From Fidelibacterota bacterium (GTDB lineage: Bacteria; Fidelibacterota; Fidelibacteria; Fidelibacterales; DSDE01): DNA of 8,457 nt. Below the pieces are notes generated by a model. The model had not been told where the DNA came from. It worked only from the letters and a program-made list of their open reading frames with translations, and did not search any database. The position numbers were made by a program, and so were the translations under genes. The stretch is from positions 1 to 8,457 of the forward strand of contig DSDE01000013.1 in NCBI GenBank assembly GCA_011049095.1. The letters run 5' to 3'. Below are positions 6,884 through 8,457 of the stretch, piece by piece; the stretch's first letter is position 1; the number at the start of each line of letters is the position of its first letter.

Positions 6884-7519
6884 TCAAAGTATCACGAAAG
6901 GATTCTGGTACTTTTCTTCACCAACCGTGGTGGCGCGGCTATGTCCCGGAATGAGCTCTGTGTCATCTGGAAGTGTGTAAACCACCTTGCGGATGCTTTT
7001 CTGCAATGTGTCAAAATTTCCACCGGGAAAATCAGTGCGACCGATACCGCGATAAAAAATTGTATCGCCACTAAAGACAAATTTCTCAAAACGAATAAGA
7101 ACACCGCCAGGTGTATGACCCGGACTATGTAAAAACTCAACCGTCAGACCCGCCAGCTCAGCGCTTTTTATACCAGCAATGTCAAAATCAATCTTTGGTG
7201 TGCCGTGATAGGGCAATCCATATTTCTGGCAGGCTCTCTCCAGGTTGTCCAGCAAATAGTGATCGGCGCTGTGCATATAAAATGGAATTTTGAACTGCTC
7301 TTGCAGCGGTGCCACACCCAATACATGGTCAATATGCCCGTGGGTGCAGAGAATGGCCATCGGCTGCAGAGCACGCTGGGAGATTATCTCACTAACTTTG
7401 CGAAATCCTTCACCCGGATCAATAATCAGCGCCTGACCCTCATTTTCCACGATAAAACAATTTTGCTGAAATAGCCCTGAGGTGATGGGAATAATCTGTT
7501 TTCTATCCATTGAGTTCAT
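6884..7519 (-). CDS. MBL-fold metallo-hydrolase, glyoxalase II-like (YcbL type)
   Basis: Intact 211-residue cytosolic protein with the full metal-binding set of the metallo-beta-lactamase fold: H60, H62, D64 and H65 in THGHIDH, H135 in SPGHTPGG, D152 in FSGDTIF and H193 in IPGHSRATTVG. The compact length and the ending PGHSRATTVGEEKYQNPF are typical of the small glyoxalase II-like group related to E. coli YcbL. These enzymes hydrolyse glutathione-type or other thioesters; the real substrate here is unknown. The start is ATG 7519 or ATG 7510; AAGGA sits very close to the first. It overlaps the end of ccmD, so the two are probably translated together. No hairpin terminator is evident after it. 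Confidence 0.88.
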   Translation of the reverse strand: MNSMDRKQIIPITSGLFQQNCFIVENEGQALIIDPGEGFRKVSEIISQRALQPMAILCTHGHIDHVLGVAPLQEQFKIPFYMHSADHYLLDNLERACQKYGLPYHGTPKIDFDIAGIKSAELAGLTVEFLHSPGHTPGGVLIRFEKFVFSGDTIFYRGIGRTDFPGGNFDTLQKSIRKVVYTLPDDTELIPGHSRATTVGEEKYQNPFVIL

Positions 7520-7628
7520 GAATCCTTTTTTTTAGACCGGCGGACCGTAATAGCGTCGCGCCATAAAAACCAATAACAAATATCCAGATAAATCCATATG
7601 CAATAAAAGTGGGCAAAAAATTTTTCAT
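7503..7628 (-). CDS. ccmD: CcmD-like small membrane protein of cytochrome c maturation
   Basis: This 41-residue gene is easily missed because of its size. It starts with ATG 7628, with GGAG (7634-7637) 5 bases before it, and ends with TAG 7503-7505. It has one membrane helix (FIAYGFIWIFVIGFYGATLL) followed by a basic cytosolic tail (KKRIHELNG), the usual CcmD plan of one helix with a charged C-terminus. In the family, CcmD holds CcmC and haem-loaded CcmE with the CcmAB transporter. Its position just after ccmC supports the call; sequence conservation in CcmD is always poor. It overlaps the MBL-fold gene by 17 bases. Confidence 0.75.
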   Translation of the reverse strand: MKNFLPTFIAYGFIWIFVIGFYGATLLRSAGLKKRIHELNG

Positions 7629-7698
7629 ATTAGCTCCATGCATTTAATCATTAAAAATTGGGTTTCGGGATATCGCGCCAATAAGCATTTTAAACATA

Positions 7699-8397
7699 CT
7701 ATTTCCCAACTTTTTTCATCAGAGTCTGCTGATAAAGATGCTCAAGGCGAATAAGACGGTATCTTTCCCACAGGAGATAAAGCGCCGTCAATGTGAAAAT
7801 ACCAAGACTGATAAAAAAGACTGTCTTCATCTCTGACGATAGCCCGATACTGCGGGGATGCGCAGAAATCTCCGGCGCCCACCAATGCATAGAAAAATAG
7901 ACCAGCGGCACATCGAGAAAGGCAACGATTCCCAAAACTGCTGCAAAGCGGGCGATACGCTCACCCTCTCCGCCAAAACGACGCAGTAAAACGTAAGCAA
8001 GATAAAGAATAAAGAGAACAAAGGATGTCGTCAGGCGCGGCTCCCAGGTCCAATACATTCCCCAGGTGAAGCGGGCCCAAATCGGCCCTGTTATAAGCAC
8101 CAAAATGATAAAGATCATACCTGTTTCGGTGGCGGCTTTAGCCAGACTGTCATATTTTTCATCTTTTTTAATGAGAAAGATAAGACTGCCAAGAAAATTA
8201 AAGAAAAAGGCAAGAAAAGCCGCCCAGGCAACTGGCACATGATAGTAAAAAATCTTTTGAATGAGCCCCATCGTTGATTCCAATGGCGCATAAACCGTGA
8301 TCAAAAAAAGATTTGCAAAATGGAGTGTCAACAATGTCAATCCCAAGAAGATCGTCCAGAGACCACATTCTGCAGAAATGTCATTTAATTGCTTCAT
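7699..8397 (-). CDS. ccmC: Cytochrome c maturation haem-handling protein CcmC
   Basis: Intact 232-residue integral membrane protein of the CcmC/CcmF/CcsA haem-handling superfamily. It has six hydrophobic helices, the tryptophan-rich periplasmic segment WGMYWTWEPRLTT (112-124), and two candidate haem-ligand histidines: H53 in YYHVPVAW and H180 in ISAHPRSI. In the family, CcmC loads haem onto the chaperone CcmE on the periplasmic side. Position 119 is Glu where the classic motif has Asp (WxWD), a mild variation. ATG 8397 follows GGAGGAA (8402-8408), which lies over the last codons of ccmB. The gene is followed by ccmD after 70 bases. Confidence 0.93.
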   Translation of the reverse strand: MKQLNDISAECGLWTIFLGLTLLTLHFANLFLITVYAPLESTMGLIQKIFYYHVPVAWAAFLAFFFNFLGSLIFLIKKDEKYDSLAKAATETGMIFIILVLITGPIWARFTWGMYWTWEPRLTTSFVLFILYLAYVLLRRFGGEGERIARFAAVLGIVAFLDVPLVYFSMHWWAPEISAHPRSIGLSSEMKTVFFISLGIFTLTALYLLWERYRLIRLEHLYQQTLMKKVGK

Positions 8398-8398
8398 A

Positions 8399-8457
8399 TT
8401 ATTCCTCCAGCAAATAGGTAAACAGCAAAAATCCAGCGCTAAGCATCAACACATCAT
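8399..8457 (-). CDS. ccmB: CcmB 3' end (partial at window edge)
   Basis: The last 18 codons and stop of a gene entering from the right edge encode a hydrophobic helix ending LLFTYLLEE, then TAA 8399-8401. This ending, one base before the ccmC start, fits CcmB, the membrane subunit of the CcmAB haem-system ABC transporter. The assignment rests mainly on gene order, since little sequence is visible. Confidence 0.65.
   Translation of the reverse strand, partial: DVLMLSAGFLLFTYLLEE
8402..8408 (-). promoter_or_regulatory. Strong ribosome binding site of ccmC within the ccmB end
   Basis: GGAGGAA on the minus strand encodes the final Glu-Glu of ccmB and also sits 4 to 6 bases from the ccmC ATG. 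This ties ccmC translation to ccmB and fixes the ccmC start. Confidence 0.75.

Noticed and set aside
7642..7697. Short 17-codon frame between ccmC and ccmD
   Set aside because: It has no ribosome site of its own and no resemblance to any family; it is most likely spacer.

Overview
The window is a bacterial chromosomal segment of moderate GC (my impression is mid-40s percent). It carries three blocks: an outer-membrane protein gene on the plus strand, a damaged signalling cluster on the minus strand, and the end of a cytochrome c maturation operon on the minus strand. The large CBM9-like/DUF5916 protein is a family common in the Bacteroidota/Ignavibacteriota/Calditrichota/Gemmatimonadota type of lineage. 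Together with CcmB, CcmC and CcmD it suggests a diderm, respiring bacterium, possibly of the FCB group. The phylum is an inference and I hold it loosely.

Layout. 1-300 is a non-coding leader with a GC-rich repeat-like element. 301-2925 (+) encodes an intact, exported 874-residue protein with an N-terminal CBM9-like domain and a DUF5916 beta-barrel. It converges on the minus-strand signalling genes at a strong bidirectional terminator (2953-2985). The signalling cluster runs from 6751 down to 2935: a receiver-histidine kinase, a stand-alone receiver, then a CheA-type kinase. Upstream of it on the same strand lie ccmB (3' end only), ccmC, a small ccmD of 41 codons, and an MBL-fold hydrolase gene that overlaps ccmD.

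The most notable observation is that the signalling cluster is broken while everything around it is intact. The receiver-kinase gene has three in-frame stop codons (6557, 6485 and 5879) and one frameshift near 5797-5815. The cheA gene has two frameshifts, one at an A7 run (4740-4746) and one near 3342-3352. The stand-alone receiver keeps all its key residues but has no ATG, GTG or well-placed TTG start. Conserved motifs survive on both sides of every lesion, so the damage is recent, or part of it is sequencing error. The A7 shift alone could also be a real slippage site.

If intact, the cluster would be a phosphorelay: a receiver-kinase and a CheA with a phosphoacceptor His exchanging phosphate with the stand-alone receiver. 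No chemoreceptor, separate CheW, CheR or CheB is present in the window. The ccm block would move and handle haem for attachment to periplasmic c-type cytochromes. The MBL-fold enzyme is probably a glyoxalase II-like thioester hydrolase co-transcribed with it. I found no tRNA, rRNA, CRISPR array, transposase or phage gene, and no clear novel system.
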